From assembly GCF_000739615.1 (NCBI RefSeq), contig NZ_BATP01000055.1, positions 1 to 33,705 of the forward strand: a DNA stretch of 33,705 nt. Direction: 5' to 3'. Source of the stretch: Haloferula sp. BvORR071. Lineage in GTDB: Bacteria > Verrucomicrobiota > Verrucomicrobiia > Verrucomicrobiales > Akkermansiaceae. This document shows positions 7,239 to 14,681 of the stretch, one piece after another. The position numbers and the translations under genes are program-made. The first letter of the stretch is position 1. Each line of letters starts with the position of its first letter. The notes beneath the pieces were generated by a model. That model saw nothing but the letters and a program-made list of their open reading frames with translations. It was not told the DNA's origin and made no database searches.

Positions 7239-7766
7239 TCACGCTTCACTCCTTGGCTCGACCACCGGCATCTCCGCCTCGATCCTCTTCCGCCTCCGCC
7301 GCGCGCTCCACCAGGTGACGCCCAGCAAGAGCGGCGTGTATCGCGCCATCACCCGCGGCAGCGAGACAAAGTGCCGCGTCATCCGCAGCTTGAACTCCCC
7401 GAAATCGTCCACCCGCACCGGCGTGAGACGCAGGGCGTGCAGCGGAATCACCCCGCTCCCCCCGATCTCCCGGCGCGCTATCTTCCCGACAGGTCCGGTC
7501 GGTCCGGTCGGATTGCCCAAGACGTAGTTCAAAAAGCCCGGCTCGATCTTGTGGCCTGGCTTGATGTCCACGATCTCCTTGTCTTCCACCACCAGCTGCC
7601 CGCCATCCAGGATCGCGTGCAGGCTCCAGCTCTCGGCGCGGTGATAGTCCCATACATACTGATAGCGCACGGAGTCCGCCCACAGCCACAGCAGCACCAC
7701 CACCGGGAACAGACCGATCCAAAAAACGGCAGGCAAATGGCGGATGCGGTTCAACACGGCAGACAT
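7239..7766 (-). CDS. Two-TM array protein, family 1, member 8 (divergent)
   Basis: The 175-aa product starts MSAVLNRIRHLPAVFWIGL, giving four extra residues; a TTG at the fifth codon is an alternative start. The first helix and WADS-x6-W are conserved. The loop lacks WFP and contains a PTGPTGPVGK stretch. The second helix is less hydrophobic (ARYTPLLLGVTWW), with Ser replacing Gln in WWSARRRRKR. The tail IEAEMPVVEPRSEA is its own. It is the first gene of the minus-strand array if transcription enters from upstream. Confidence 0.8.
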   Translation of the reverse strand: MSAVLNRIRHLPAVFWIGLFPVVVLLWLWADSVRYQYVWDYHRAESWSLHAILDGGQLVVEDKEIVDIKPGHKIEPGFLNYVLGNPTGPTGPVGKIARREIGGSGVIPLHALRLTPVRVDDFGEFKLRMTRHFVSLPRVMARYTPLLLGVTWWSARRRRKRIEAEMPVVEPRSEA

Positions 7767-7831
7767 GACAGCCCCGCAGCTATAGCGCCCTATCCCACCG
7801 GCTCAAGCTCCCTCGGGTTGGAGCCGGAAAT

Positions 7832-8005
7832 CTAACTCCTCCACTTCACCGGGAATGCTAGGTTCAGGCAGGCCACCGCGACAATCGCCGCGATGCTGAT
7901 CCAGCCCCGGTCAATCTGGTCGCAACGACTGAGAATGCCGCCCGGCAGCCATAGCGCCATCGCCACCGCGATGATGATCAAAATCCGCACGTAGGGCGAC
8001 CGCAT
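7832..8005 (-). CDS. 57-aa two-helix membrane miniprotein
   Basis: An ATG at 8005 opens a 57-codon frame ending TAG at 7832-7834. The product starts MRSPYVRILIIIAVAMALW, then has a short polar turn (LSRCDQIDRGW) and a second hydrophobic helix (ISIAAIVAVACLNLAFPV), ending KWRS. The two hydrophobic segments and basic ends look like a real membrane protein, although no ribosome-binding sequence stands out. It lies between the family 1 array and the 8217-9752 gene on the same strand. No family recognised. Confidence 0.5.
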   Translation of the reverse strand: MRSPYVRILIIIAVAMALWLPGGILSRCDQIDRGWISIAAIVAVACLNLAFPVKWRS

Positions 8006-8100
8006 GTCCGCATCGGATCAGTTGCCCGCTTCGTCGTCGAGAAGGATCCGTGAAGTGCGACGGCCGCTCACTCGACAGTGAGACATCGGCCAAAGGAGAA

Positions 8101-8197
8101 GGAACCACGGATGGACACGGATTTACACGGATGAAGATTCCGCTGCGGCAGTCTCTCCTGCCTTTAATCCGTGTTCATCGGTGTCCATCCGTGGTTC
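8101..8197. repeat. Palindromic array repeat R7 (inverted orientation, outside the array)
   Basis: This is the same repeat as R1-R6 but reversed: ACGGATGGACACGG and GATGAAGATTC come first and TAATCCGTGTTCATCGGTG comes last. It lies in the 211-nt gap between the miniprotein and the 8217-9752 gene, 20 nt past the latter's stop, and encodes no protein tail. It shows that the repeat is mobile or dispersed and not only a by-product of array duplication. The rest of 8006-8216 holds nothing I can identify. Confidence 0.85.
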
Positions 8198-8216
8198 TTC
8201 CTGCCTTCCGCCAAAC

Positions 8217-9752
8217 TCACTCCGGCTTGTTTTCCACCACCGTCGCCTGCCCGCCGAATTCGAAGCTGTCCTTCCCGAACTTCAGCGTCGGCTGACTCGC
8301 CGCCGCGCTGAAGTGCTTCTCCGCCGGGCTCATCCCCTTCGGCATCTTGATCGAGAAATCCTTCTCAATCACCGGCGGCAGCGTGAAGCGGTAGAACTCC
8401 TTCCCCACCGGCAGTGGCACGTTGAAGCTCATATCGTGGTCGCCGTAGATCCGCGCCGTCGCCTTCACCTTCACATCCTCCGGACCCGCCAGCCGCAGCA
8501 CGAAGCTGCCATCCTCCGGGTCCGGTCGCAGCGCCGCCACCACATCCTCCACCGCCAGCGCCGTGATGGTCGCCGATTCGCCGATGCCACCCTTGAGCTC
8601 CACTCCCAGGGCCTTCGGCGCATTCCCTTGCGCGCGGATCCGGCCCACGCCATCCACCTTCACCCGGCCGCTCAGGTCCAGGCCTTCATTCTCGTGCAGG
8701 CTGGTCTCCAGCTTGCCCAGCCGCGCGCGCAGCTTCAGCAAGGACACATCCTCGATGGAGGCGCTGAAGCCCTTGCCGAAGGGCAGCCCGCTGGTCTTTG
8801 AAATCAAGTCACCCTCCGCGCTCACCCCGCGCACCATCGCCGTGCGCTCCTCCACCGGCCGTGCGGAGATCCCCGCGGCGATCTGCTCCAGCGGGCCCAC
8901 CGGCACCCGCGCGTGGAAGTCCTCGCCCGCAGGCATCCGGAAGCGCGCGAGCTGTTCATCCAGCCCGCGGTCGCTATCGATCTGCGATTCCGGCAGCGCC
9001 TTCAGCTCCTCGCCATCCGCGGAGATCCGGCCGGCCGCGTGGAAGCCATCCTCCGCAAACCAGATCGCCAGCAAGCGCCAGCGGATCTGGAGTTCCGGCA
9101 GCGCGGGCAGCGTCAGCGCCAGCTTCAGCTGCGAGCCAGCTGCCTTTACATTCAGCTCTTTATCCGCGGACTCCTTCGGCGTGATCGTGAAGTCCACCGG
9201 CAGCGGCACGCGGAAGGGCTGCAGCCGCGCATTGATCTGCTCCACCGCCTGCGCGCTTACGATCTCCTGCAGCGGGCGCGGCAGCCCGCGCTTGCTCTCG
9301 ATCCCCAGGAAGCGGAGCTGCAGATCCACCCGCGTGCCATCCGCCGCCACCGTGTGGGTCAGGCTGGCCTCCGCCTGCAGCGTCTCCGGCGCCATGTCCG
9401 GCACCTCCGCCCGCACCGTCGCCACGATCCGCGGGTAGCCGTTCTTGAATTCCGGCGTCAGGCTTTCGATCCTCACCGTGCCCTTGCCCTTCGGGTCACG
9501 GTAGGTGGTCCCCACGAAGGCATCCAGCATCCCGGCCAGCAGCTTGCTGGAGAGCGCCGCGTGCACCAGCTCGCCCTCGCCCAGCTCCTTCAGCGCCGTC
9601 AGCTTCCTGTTAGTCTCGATCCGCTCGCGCTTCGCCTCGGCCTCCACCATCGCGGACACATGGCTCAGTCGTCCCTTGGCGTAGATCCAGTAGCCGGCAC
9701 CCGCCACCGCGACCGCGAGCAGCAGGATGGACAAAGCGGTTCTCTTCTTCAT
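8217..9752 (-). CDS. Large membrane-anchored periplasmic protein, unknown function
   Basis: From the ATG at 9752 the 511-aa product begins MKKRTALSILLLAVAVAGA, a single N-terminal signal anchor. A helical stretch rich in Glu/Lys/Arg (VEAEAKRERIETNRKL) follows, then about 430 residues of alternating strand-like sequence without cysteine clusters or catalytic motifs. The pattern resembles large periplasmic lipid- or envelope-associated beta proteins, but I cannot assign a family. An upstream in-frame ATG at 9824 would add a poor-looking leader; the ATG at 9758 (MPMKK) is equally possible. It is on the same strand as the array but separated from it by the miniprotein and R7. Confidence 0.8.
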   Translation of the reverse strand: MKKRTALSILLLAVAVAGAGYWIYAKGRLSHVSAMVEAEAKRERIETNRKLTALKELGEGELVHAALSSKLLAGMLDAFVGTTYRDPKGKGTVRIESLTPEFKNGYPRIVATVRAEVPDMAPETLQAEASLTHTVAADGTRVDLQLRFLGIESKRGLPRPLQEIVSAQAVEQINARLQPFRVPLPVDFTITPKESADKELNVKAAGSQLKLALTLPALPELQIRWRLLAIWFAEDGFHAAGRISADGEELKALPESQIDSDRGLDEQLARFRMPAGEDFHARVPVGPLEQIAAGISARPVEERTAMVRGVSAEGDLISKTSGLPFGKGFSASIEDVSLLKLRARLGKLETSLHENEGLDLSGRVKVDGVGRIRAQGNAPKALGVELKGGIGESATITALAVEDVVAALRPDPEDGSFVLRLAGPEDVKVKATARIYGDHDMSFNVPLPVGKEFYRFTLPPVIEKDFSIKMPKGMSPAEKHFSAAASQPTLKFGKDSFEFGGQATVVENKPE

Positions 9753-10143
9753 CGGCATGGAAGGTGGAAGTGAAATCAGAAAAGCGCAATCCGGGGATGC
9801 TTGCGATAGCAGCGCTGCCACCATCCACCTTCATCTCGCCCCGATCAAATATCATCTATCACCAGCCCCAACGGCGGCTCAGCCACCCGAGCCGGGCCTC
9901 TTGGACTGAGATACGCCGCGGTCCTTCCTTTCAAATTTGAAATCCGGGATCTCAAATTTCATCGCTTCATCGTCACACGCCGCCGACTTGACCCCACCGC
10001 CAGCGCGTTCAGGATCGCCACTGGCTTGGCTCTGGAAAGCCCCTCCTCATTCTCATTTATCCCGGCCCCCGGAGTTCCCTCATCTACTGCTGCCACCGTA
10101 GAATCTGCCGTTTCTGAAAGCTGAAAACTGAACACCGGCAAAC
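9753..10143. other. Intergenic region between divergent genes
   Basis: About 390 nt between the minus-strand 8217-9752 gene and the plus-strand 10144 gene. It should hold both promoters. A short AT-rich stretch near 9928-9961 contains CAAATTTGAAATC and CTCAAATTTC, an imperfect direct/inverted pair. A 60-codon minus-strand frame at 9959-10141 has no convincing protein features. I see no RNA gene. Confidence 0.4.
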
Positions 10144-10548
10144 TTGACCCGACTCCTCCAACTCCCGCCCCTCCTCGCCGGCCTGCCCGCCCGCGCCTTG
10201 CCTCGCATCCTCGAGATGCTCGTCGCCGGCTTCTGGGGCCTTTTCTTGATCGTCGGTTGCTGGATGCTTGTCGTCGCGCTCATCCGCTTCGTCGCCCGCA
10301 AGGATGACATTGCGCCCGGGATGCTAGCCAGCAGCCGCGTCGCCTGGTGCTTCGGGACCTGCCAAATCCTGTCGTCCATTCTCATCCTTCTCGCGGAGCG
10401 ACCAGCCCTCAATCCGTTCATGATCTGGTCGGCCTTGCAGGCCGGCCTTTGCGTCATGGGTCTCTCCATGTACTGGGTCTGGAAACAGCGCCTCCGCACC
10501 CGCAACGCCGCCGACCCGCGCCTCCCCTACGAGGACCCGCCCCCATGA
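10144..10548 (+). CDS. Small membrane protein coupled to a family 1 gene
   Basis: The 134-aa frame contains three or so hydrophobic helices: about residues 25-48 (L-V-A-G-F-W-G-L-F-L-I-V-G-C-W), 66-84, and 92-112. It ends in a basic, Pro-rich cytoplasmic tail. The first codon in this frame is a TTG; an ATG at 10216 (MLVAGFWGLF) would drop the N-terminal LLQLPPLLAGLP segment, so the start is uncertain. The stop TGA overlaps the ATG of the next gene as ATGA, indicating translational coupling. No family recognised. Confidence 0.65.
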   Translation: MTRLLQLPPLLAGLPARALPRILEMLVAGFWGLFLIVGCWMLVVALIRFVARKDDIAPGMLASSRVAWCFGTCQILSSILILLAERPALNPFMIWSALQAGLCVMGLSMYWVWKQRLRTRNAADPRLPYEDPPP

Positions 10549-11063
10549 GCCGCCTCCGCCACCTGCCACCGCTCTTCTTTCTCGGCTTCTTCCCCGTGGT
10601 CATCCTCCTGTGGGCTTGGGCGGACTCGATGCGCCATGACTCCGGCTGGTTTCGCGCTGTGGCCGACAAGAGCTCGGAGGGACTGCAGCTCCGGTCGTCG
10701 GCCCTCGTTCACCTGCGCTTCGAGATCATCCCGCCACTCGCTTCATCGTTCCCTATCCCGCACATCATTCCCACGGAGAGCTGGGGCGACTTCTCACGGC
10801 TTGAAGTAAACCCTGCATACGTGGGCTCCCGAAAGCCCTTCCCTGCACCTGCCCGGACGCAGGAAGTGCTGCCCGCGTCTCTTCCTGAACCATCTCAAAT
10901 GGTCCTCTCCCGGACCGTCATCCCTCTCTGGCTCATCCTCACCGCCTATCTTCCCGTTTGGCTCGGTCTTGCCTATTGGCAAGCTCGCCGCCGCCACGCC
11001 AAGATCCAAGCCAGCCTCCCGCCATCCCCGGACTCAAATTCCCCTCGGCTCACCGCTTACTGA
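10545..11063 (+). CDS. Two-TM array protein, family 1, member 9 (plus strand)
   Basis: The 172-aa product starts MSRLRHLPPLFFLGFFPVV and keeps WADS-x6-W, the strand LQLRSSALVHLRFE, a degenerate FP motif, and a second helix followed by YWQARRRHAK. It is therefore a family 1 member outside the main array and on the opposite strand. No array repeat is nearby. Its ATG overlaps the stop of the upstream membrane protein by ATGA. The frame is open upstream to 10347, but the coupled ATG is clearly right given the family alignment. Confidence 0.85.
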   Translation: MSRLRHLPPLFFLGFFPVVILLWAWADSMRHDSGWFRAVADKSSEGLQLRSSALVHLRFEIIPPLASSFPIPHIIPTESWGDFSRLEVNPAYVGSRKPFPAPARTQEVLPASLPEPSQMVLSRTVIPLWLILTAYLPVWLGLAYWQARRRHAKIQASLPPSPDSNSPRLTAY

Positions 11064-11097
11064 TCACAGATATCCCGGCACTCTATCCGCACTCGCC

Positions 11098-11499
11098 ATG
11101 CAGTGGATCACGCTCATTACCGCCGCGCCCCTCGACCTCGCCGCCATCGCCACCGCCAGCCGCTTCCTCGGTGAAATCCGCCTCGAGGACTCACCGCCGC
11201 GCCTCGCCATCGATGGGGCAGGGAAGGGCGGCAGCTGCCTGCGCGGCGCCATCTCCTTCATCCCGGATGCCGCCATCGGCAATGCCTTCGCCGGCACCCA
11301 GCTCGCCCTCATCCACCAGATCATTCCCGGCCCTCACTACACCATCCTCCGCTTCCGCTACCCCGCCGATGCCGAGTCCGCCATCGCCCTCCTCAACTCC
11401 GACAGCCCCGCCCTGATCCACACCGAGCACGGCCTGCTCCTCTCCCTCAACGAAGTGAAGCACCGCATCGAACAGGGGGAGAACTGGCTGGGGGGCTGA
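11098..11499 (+). CDS. Conserved-looking protein of unknown function
   Basis: From the ATG at 11098 the 133-aa product reads MQWITLITAAPLDLAAIATASRF and continues as a compact, soluble-looking alpha/beta sequence with one cysteine and no signal peptide or membrane helix. The frame is open upstream to 10969, which would overlap the family 1 gene, so the 11098 start, 34 nt after that gene, is preferred. It could be co-transcribed with 10144-11063. It ends 29 nt from the convergent abiE toxin stop. I do not recognise the family. Confidence 0.65.
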   Translation: MQWITLITAAPLDLAAIATASRFLGEIRLEDSPPRLAIDGAGKGGSCLRGAISFIPDAAIGNAFAGTQLALIHQIIPGPHYTILRFRYPADAESAIALLNSDSPALIHTEHGLLLSLNEVKHRIEQGENWLGG

Positions 11500-11528
11500 G
11501 CTTGGCTCACTGGCGCGTCCGGGCGCTA

Positions 11529-12374
11529 TCACCACGGCAGCGCCCGGTAAAAGCGATTGATCGCTTCGTATGCTCGGTCGAAATCGGGCAGCTCTCCCTC
11601 AATTTCATCCGCGAGCGTCGCATAGTCCACTTCAGCGCGTCCCCTCACTTCCGGATTCGCCAATGAATCCCGGTCCGGCTCGATGCCTCGCGACTGCGCC
11701 TTGGCCATCAAGCTCTCCAGGATTGCTCGTCTCTGCGTCTCATCCGCACCCAGCTCCACCAGCAGGGCAAGGTCATACACATCCTGCCGCCGGAAGCGGT
11801 TGCGTCCCGGCTGCTGGAGCAGGGAGCGGAACTTCTCCGCGACCAGATCGGGAAAACCATACGCCCGGATCCGGCCGTCGCCTTCGAGCGCCAGGGTCTC
11901 ACCACTCAGGATCGCTTCGTTCAGGCTGAAATCGATCGCGACCACCGAGGGGCACTCCTTGTGCAAGAGCTTCCGGTGCTTCGGGGTTCCCCGGTAGGCG
12001 TAGCCGATGTTCAGCTTGATGCTCGGGAAGCGTGCCTCCGGCCGCTTCGGTGGCAGCACCTCCCATTTCTGAACCCGACAATCGAGATCGTATTCAGACT
12101 CCGCGGCGGAGAGAGTCAGCGCTTCCTCGAACCTTGCGACGAAGGCCTCGGCGTCCAGTTGCTGGATCGTCCGCGTGGTTGAGAAGTCGATGTCCTTGGT
12201 GAAGCGCGGGCTGTGGTAGCGCAGCGCCATCAGGATGCCGCCCTTCATCACCATTGTCTCGCGCAGCTCCGGATCCGCTCCCACTGCCGAAAGGATCACA
12301 TGTACGGCCTGCCTGAACTCCCTGGCACCGGGACCCGCATCCTCCGCCCACGACGCCATGTCGATCCCGCTCAC
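11529..12374 (-). CDS. abiEii: AbiEii/AbiGii-family nucleotidyltransferase toxin
   Basis: The product carries the AbiEii nucleotidyltransferase signature: MKGGILMALRYHSPRF followed by TKDIDFSTT, that is GG followed by D-x-D. A later segment, GFPDLVAEKFRSLLQQP then RRQDVYDLALL, is typical of the family. AbiEii proteins are type IV toxins that transfer nucleotides to cellular targets and cause growth arrest, often on phage infection. Two starts are possible: a GTG at 12374 whose GTGA overlaps the antitoxin stop (translational coupling), or an ATG at 12359. The overlap and gene order (antitoxin first) match known AbiE operons. All core residues look intact, so it should be functional. Confidence 0.85.
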   Translation of the reverse strand: MSGIDMASWAEDAGPGAREFRQAVHVILSAVGADPELRETMVMKGGILMALRYHSPRFTKDIDFSTTRTIQQLDAEAFVARFEEALTLSAAESEYDLDCRVQKWEVLPPKRPEARFPSIKLNIGYAYRGTPKHRKLLHKECPSVVAIDFSLNEAILSGETLALEGDGRIRAYGFPDLVAEKFRSLLQQPGRNRFRRQDVYDLALLVELGADETQRRAILESLMAKAQSRGIEPDRDSLANPEVRGRAEVDYATLADEIEGELPDFDRAYEAINRFYRALPW

Positions 12375-13288
12375 GCCGCACCTTCTCCTTTCAATCCCTC
12401 GACATTGAGTGACAGCGCCCACTTGTCCGACCAGACCGGGCGATACTCCGCGGAGGCATCCAGCTTCCGCGATCCGCCGCGCTGGGCGAACTGCACCCAG
12501 CCCTCCACCGTATCGTTCTTCAGGCCGATCAACTCGTCTAACAGATAGCCGGCCCGCACCTTGTCGATCGGTGCTCCGTGCTGCTCCAGCTCATCCGTGA
12601 TCAGCCGCAGGTAGCTGCCCGCGTGATCCTGATAAACGCGGATCACATGGTGCATCCCGCCGCACAGCTCCGGATTCCGTAGCATGTCCAGGAAGGTCCG
12701 GCCCAGCGTCGATACCCGCAGCGGACTACCCTTCACATTCTTGTAAGCGCCGCGGTGCTTGGAATGGAAGAACTGCAGCTCCTTGCGGCCGATCTTGCTC
12801 ATCTTCGTCCGGGTCAGCAGCGGCATCCCGGATTGCTCGTAGAGCACCAGATCATCGCCCAGATCCTGCTTCATCCGCGTTGCTGCCTCATCCTGCCACT
12901 CCCGTAGGGGAGGGGAGCTGAGGAAGAGCTTTACTGGCAAGCGATCGGTCAGACCATGGTGGGCCATCGCGCTCAAGTGCGACACATAGCAAAACGGATC
13001 CACCGTGCACGCCACCTCGGCGGCGTCCTCATCACGGCGTCCAAGCAGGCGGAAAACTCGACCGGTAAAATCTGGGTGCGACTTGAGGACACCTGTTCCC
13101 TCCAGTTCGGCTAAGCAACGGTTGAACTCCCCAGTCCCGGCGGCCTCTCTCTTTAGATGCTGCAGCTTCTCGCCGCGATAGGACTTTGCCGAGTAGAGAC
13201 CAAACACGATCAGCCCCAAACGGTAACGGGTGATCACGGGATCCGACACCTCGCCCAAAGAGAGAGAGAGGGCGGTAGAAAGGTTCAT
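12371..13288 (-). CDS. abiEi: AbiEi-family antitoxin and autoregulator
   Basis: The 305-aa product from ATG 13288 (MNLSTALSLSLGEVSDPVI) contains the AbiEi-like segment YVSHLSAMAHHGLTDRLP and a helix-rich N-terminal half. AbiEi antitoxins neutralise AbiEii without a tight stoichiometric complex and repress their own promoter by binding inverted repeats. The longer open frame to 13348 would translate through the palindrome at 13294-13332, so 13288, just 5 nt downstream of it, is the likely start. A weak GAG lies four bases before the ATG. It ends with TGA overlapping the toxin's GTG. Confidence 0.85.
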   Translation of the reverse strand: MNLSTALSLSLGEVSDPVITRYRLGLIVFGLYSAKSYRGEKLQHLKREAAGTGEFNRCLAELEGTGVLKSHPDFTGRVFRLLGRRDEDAAEVACTVDPFCYVSHLSAMAHHGLTDRLPVKLFLSSPPLREWQDEAATRMKQDLGDDLVLYEQSGMPLLTRTKMSKIGRKELQFFHSKHRGAYKNVKGSPLRVSTLGRTFLDMLRNPELCGGMHHVIRVYQDHAGSYLRLITDELEQHGAPIDKVRAGYLLDELIGLKNDTVEGWVQFAQRGGSRKLDASAEYRPVWSDKWALSLNVEGLKGEGAA

Positions 13289-13293
13289 AGACT

Positions 13294-13332
13294 CGGTGGT
13301 ATCAGATGTCCTCAGGACATCTGATACCACCG
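13294..13332 (-). promoter_or_regulatory. Proximal AbiEi operator (39-bp palindrome) overlapping the abiE promoter
   Basis: A perfect inverted repeat with 19-bp arms (CGGTGGTATCAGATGTCCT and its complement) around a single C. It begins 5 nt upstream of the abiEi ATG. On the minus strand a TTGACT (-35-like) lies just upstream, and the palindrome's own TATCAG falls about 16 nt further, so the palindrome would cover the -10 region. The core GTCCTnAGGAC is shared with the distal palindrome at 13383-13423. Confidence 0.75.
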
Positions 13333-13382
13333 ATATACGGGTAGTCAATTGGAAATTTTTGGATGCTTGATGTCGCTAAGAC

Positions 13383-13423
13383 GCGCTATTATCATGCGTC
13401 CTTAGGACGCATGATAATAGCGC
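13383..13423 (-). promoter_or_regulatory. Distal AbiEi operator (41-bp palindrome)
   Basis: A perfect inverted repeat with 20-bp arms (GCGCTATTATCATGCGTCCT and its complement) around a single T. Its centre is 90 bp from the centre of the proximal palindrome. Both share GTCCTnAGGAC and an outer T-A-T-C-A/T-G-A-T-A type word. Two inverted repeats upstream of the antitoxin gene is the arrangement known for AbiEi autoregulation. It lies between the abiE promoter and ssrA. Confidence 0.7.
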
Positions 13424-13522
13424 AGCTTGATGCTGGATAATTATCGCCCTTCCAAACCCACCCCGGAAATTCCCATTGCCCCCGCCGCCATCCCCGTCCA
13501 TGCTCCCTGCATACCCAACTAC

Positions 13523-13879
13523 GGGGGCGTTCTGGTTTCGACGGGATGTTCGCAGTGTTGGTTGCACGTGGAGGTTGATCGGCTGGCCTCCTAAAAAGCC
13601 GCTCAAAACAAATAAATGCAGACTCTAACGAGCTTGCCCTTGCTGCTTAATTGACAGCAACACCAGAACCCATGCGCACGCGGTGGGGGAAGGTGAACAC
13701 TTAGCGTGCTGGCCTTGATGCCGGGTAACCGGGCAGCTTGGTGAGATCTACAGGTTTCTAGGAAGGGGAACGCTGCCGACGGGCCTACAACTTCCGAAAT
13801 CCCAGATCGCCGGATAAACGTGTAGAGACCCGCATGAAAGATGTTTCGGACAGGGGTTCGACTCCCCTCGCCTCCACCA
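13523..13879 (+). ncRNA. ssrA: tmRNA (transfer-messenger RNA), one-piece form
   Basis: The 5' end GGGGGCG followed by TTCTGGTTTCGACGGGAT is a hallmark tmRNA start. The 3' end has a T-arm (GGGGTTCGACTCCCC), then CGCCTCC pairing with the 5' GGGGGCG (one G-U pair), discriminator A and an encoded CCA. The internal tag frame from GCA at 13618 reads A-D-S-N-E-L-A-L-A-A with TAA at 13648-13650. This RNA rescues ribosomes stalled on broken messages and tags the peptide for proteolysis. The tag ends in the usual A-L-A-A. The exact resume codon (GCA assumed) is inferred. Confidence 0.97.
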
Positions 13880-13882
13880 TCT

Positions 13883-13912
13883 GGGCCCCGCCGGCGAAAG
13901 CCAGCGGGGCCC
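13883..13912 (+). terminator. Terminator hairpin of ssrA
   Basis: GGGCCCCGC (13883-13891) pairs with GCGGGGCCC (13904-13912). An inner GGC-GAAA-GCC stem with a GNRA tetraloop completes the hairpin, followed by GCCTGTTTTA. It starts three bases after the tmRNA CCA. Confidence 0.85.
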
Positions 13913-14083
13913 GCCTGTTTTAGGGCGGGCAGGGAAGGGGAGAAGCCGGGGCTGCGCAGCGCCCTTACCCAGAGGCTGATCTTCCCCGTCATCTTGGCCG
14001 TCGGCGCGCGTCGCTTCCTTCGAGCCGCCGAAGTTCCGCTGGGATTGAATAAGTGGCCGATTCGGGTGGTCCTACCAATCCGC

Positions 14084-14668
14084 ATGAAAATTACCTCCCT
14101 TGCCCTCCGCTGCCTCTGCGCTGCCGGCTTCCTGGCACCGCTCCAAGCTGCCCCTGATGTCGATACTAATGCCCCGCTCCTTGCCGAGGACCTCGGGATC
14201 AGCAAATGGGTTCCCAAGCCGGTCGAAAGGAAAACCGAATGTCTGATGGTGACGGTGCAAGTCAGTCAGGCCGGTAAGGAGGTGTTTCACTCTAGCCGGG
14301 GTGTTTTCGATCTCAAGTATGCCGCGGACTGCGCTTTGATCACCTACCTCCCGTCGCTGCTGGGAGACTCCGGTCTCCTGAAGGTCTCGTTTGGCAGGCC
14401 CATCAATGCACCAGGAAGGGGGACGGCCGTCAGTCCACACGGTCTCATGGCGGCGTCCGAAGGAACTTACATGCCGGATCCAAGGACCTTTGTGCGCTAC
14501 ATGGACTACGGCGATTGCCGGGTGGACTACATGGTCGAAGAGGCCACGCTTGAGGAACTGAAGAAACTTGCCGAGCACCCGGAACTGCCCAACGGCGAGA
14601 GGCCCGGCATCTCGCAGCTCAAGGAGCCGCGGGCGATCCCCCCGCAGGACCAGCCGAAGAAGGAGTGA
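14084..14668 (+). CDS. Secreted protein of unknown function
   Basis: From the ATG at 14084 the 194-aa product has a signal peptide (MKITSLALRCLCAAGFLAPL) cleaved near QAA. The mature domain of about 170 residues is strand-rich with an acidic, Pro/Lys-rich C-terminal tail. Two cysteines in the mature part could form a disulfide. The open frame begins at 13841, inside the tmRNA, so the upstream part is not coding. It ends 13 nt from the convergent family 2 gene. No domain recognised. Confidence 0.75.
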   Translation: MKITSLALRCLCAAGFLAPLQAAPDVDTNAPLLAEDLGISKWVPKPVERKTECLMVTVQVSQAGKEVFHSSRGVFDLKYAADCALITYLPSLLGDSGLLKVSFGRPINAPGRGTAVSPHGLMAASEGTYMPDPRTFVRYMDYGDCRVDYMVEEATLEELKKLAEHPELPNGERPGISQLKEPRAIPPQDQPKKE

Positions 14669-14681
14669 TCCTGCGGACCTA

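Noticed and set aside
2779..7766. Diversity-generating retroelement acting on the variable loops
   Set aside because: There is no reverse transcriptase gene and no template repeat with adenine-directed changes. Loop differences include insertions and full sequence change, not point changes at A positions.
9959..10141. 60-aa minus-strand ORF in the 9753-10143 gap
   Set aside because: No hydrophobic segment, domain or ribosome-binding site, and it overlaps the likely promoter of the 10144 gene.
13289..13348. Longer start for the AbiEi antitoxin at 13348
   Set aside because: The extra residues would be translated from the operator palindrome; the ATG at 13288 follows it directly.
13841..14083. 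Upstream extension of the 14084 secreted protein
   Set aside because: The extension runs through the 3' end of tmRNA and its terminator; the signal peptide begins at 14084.
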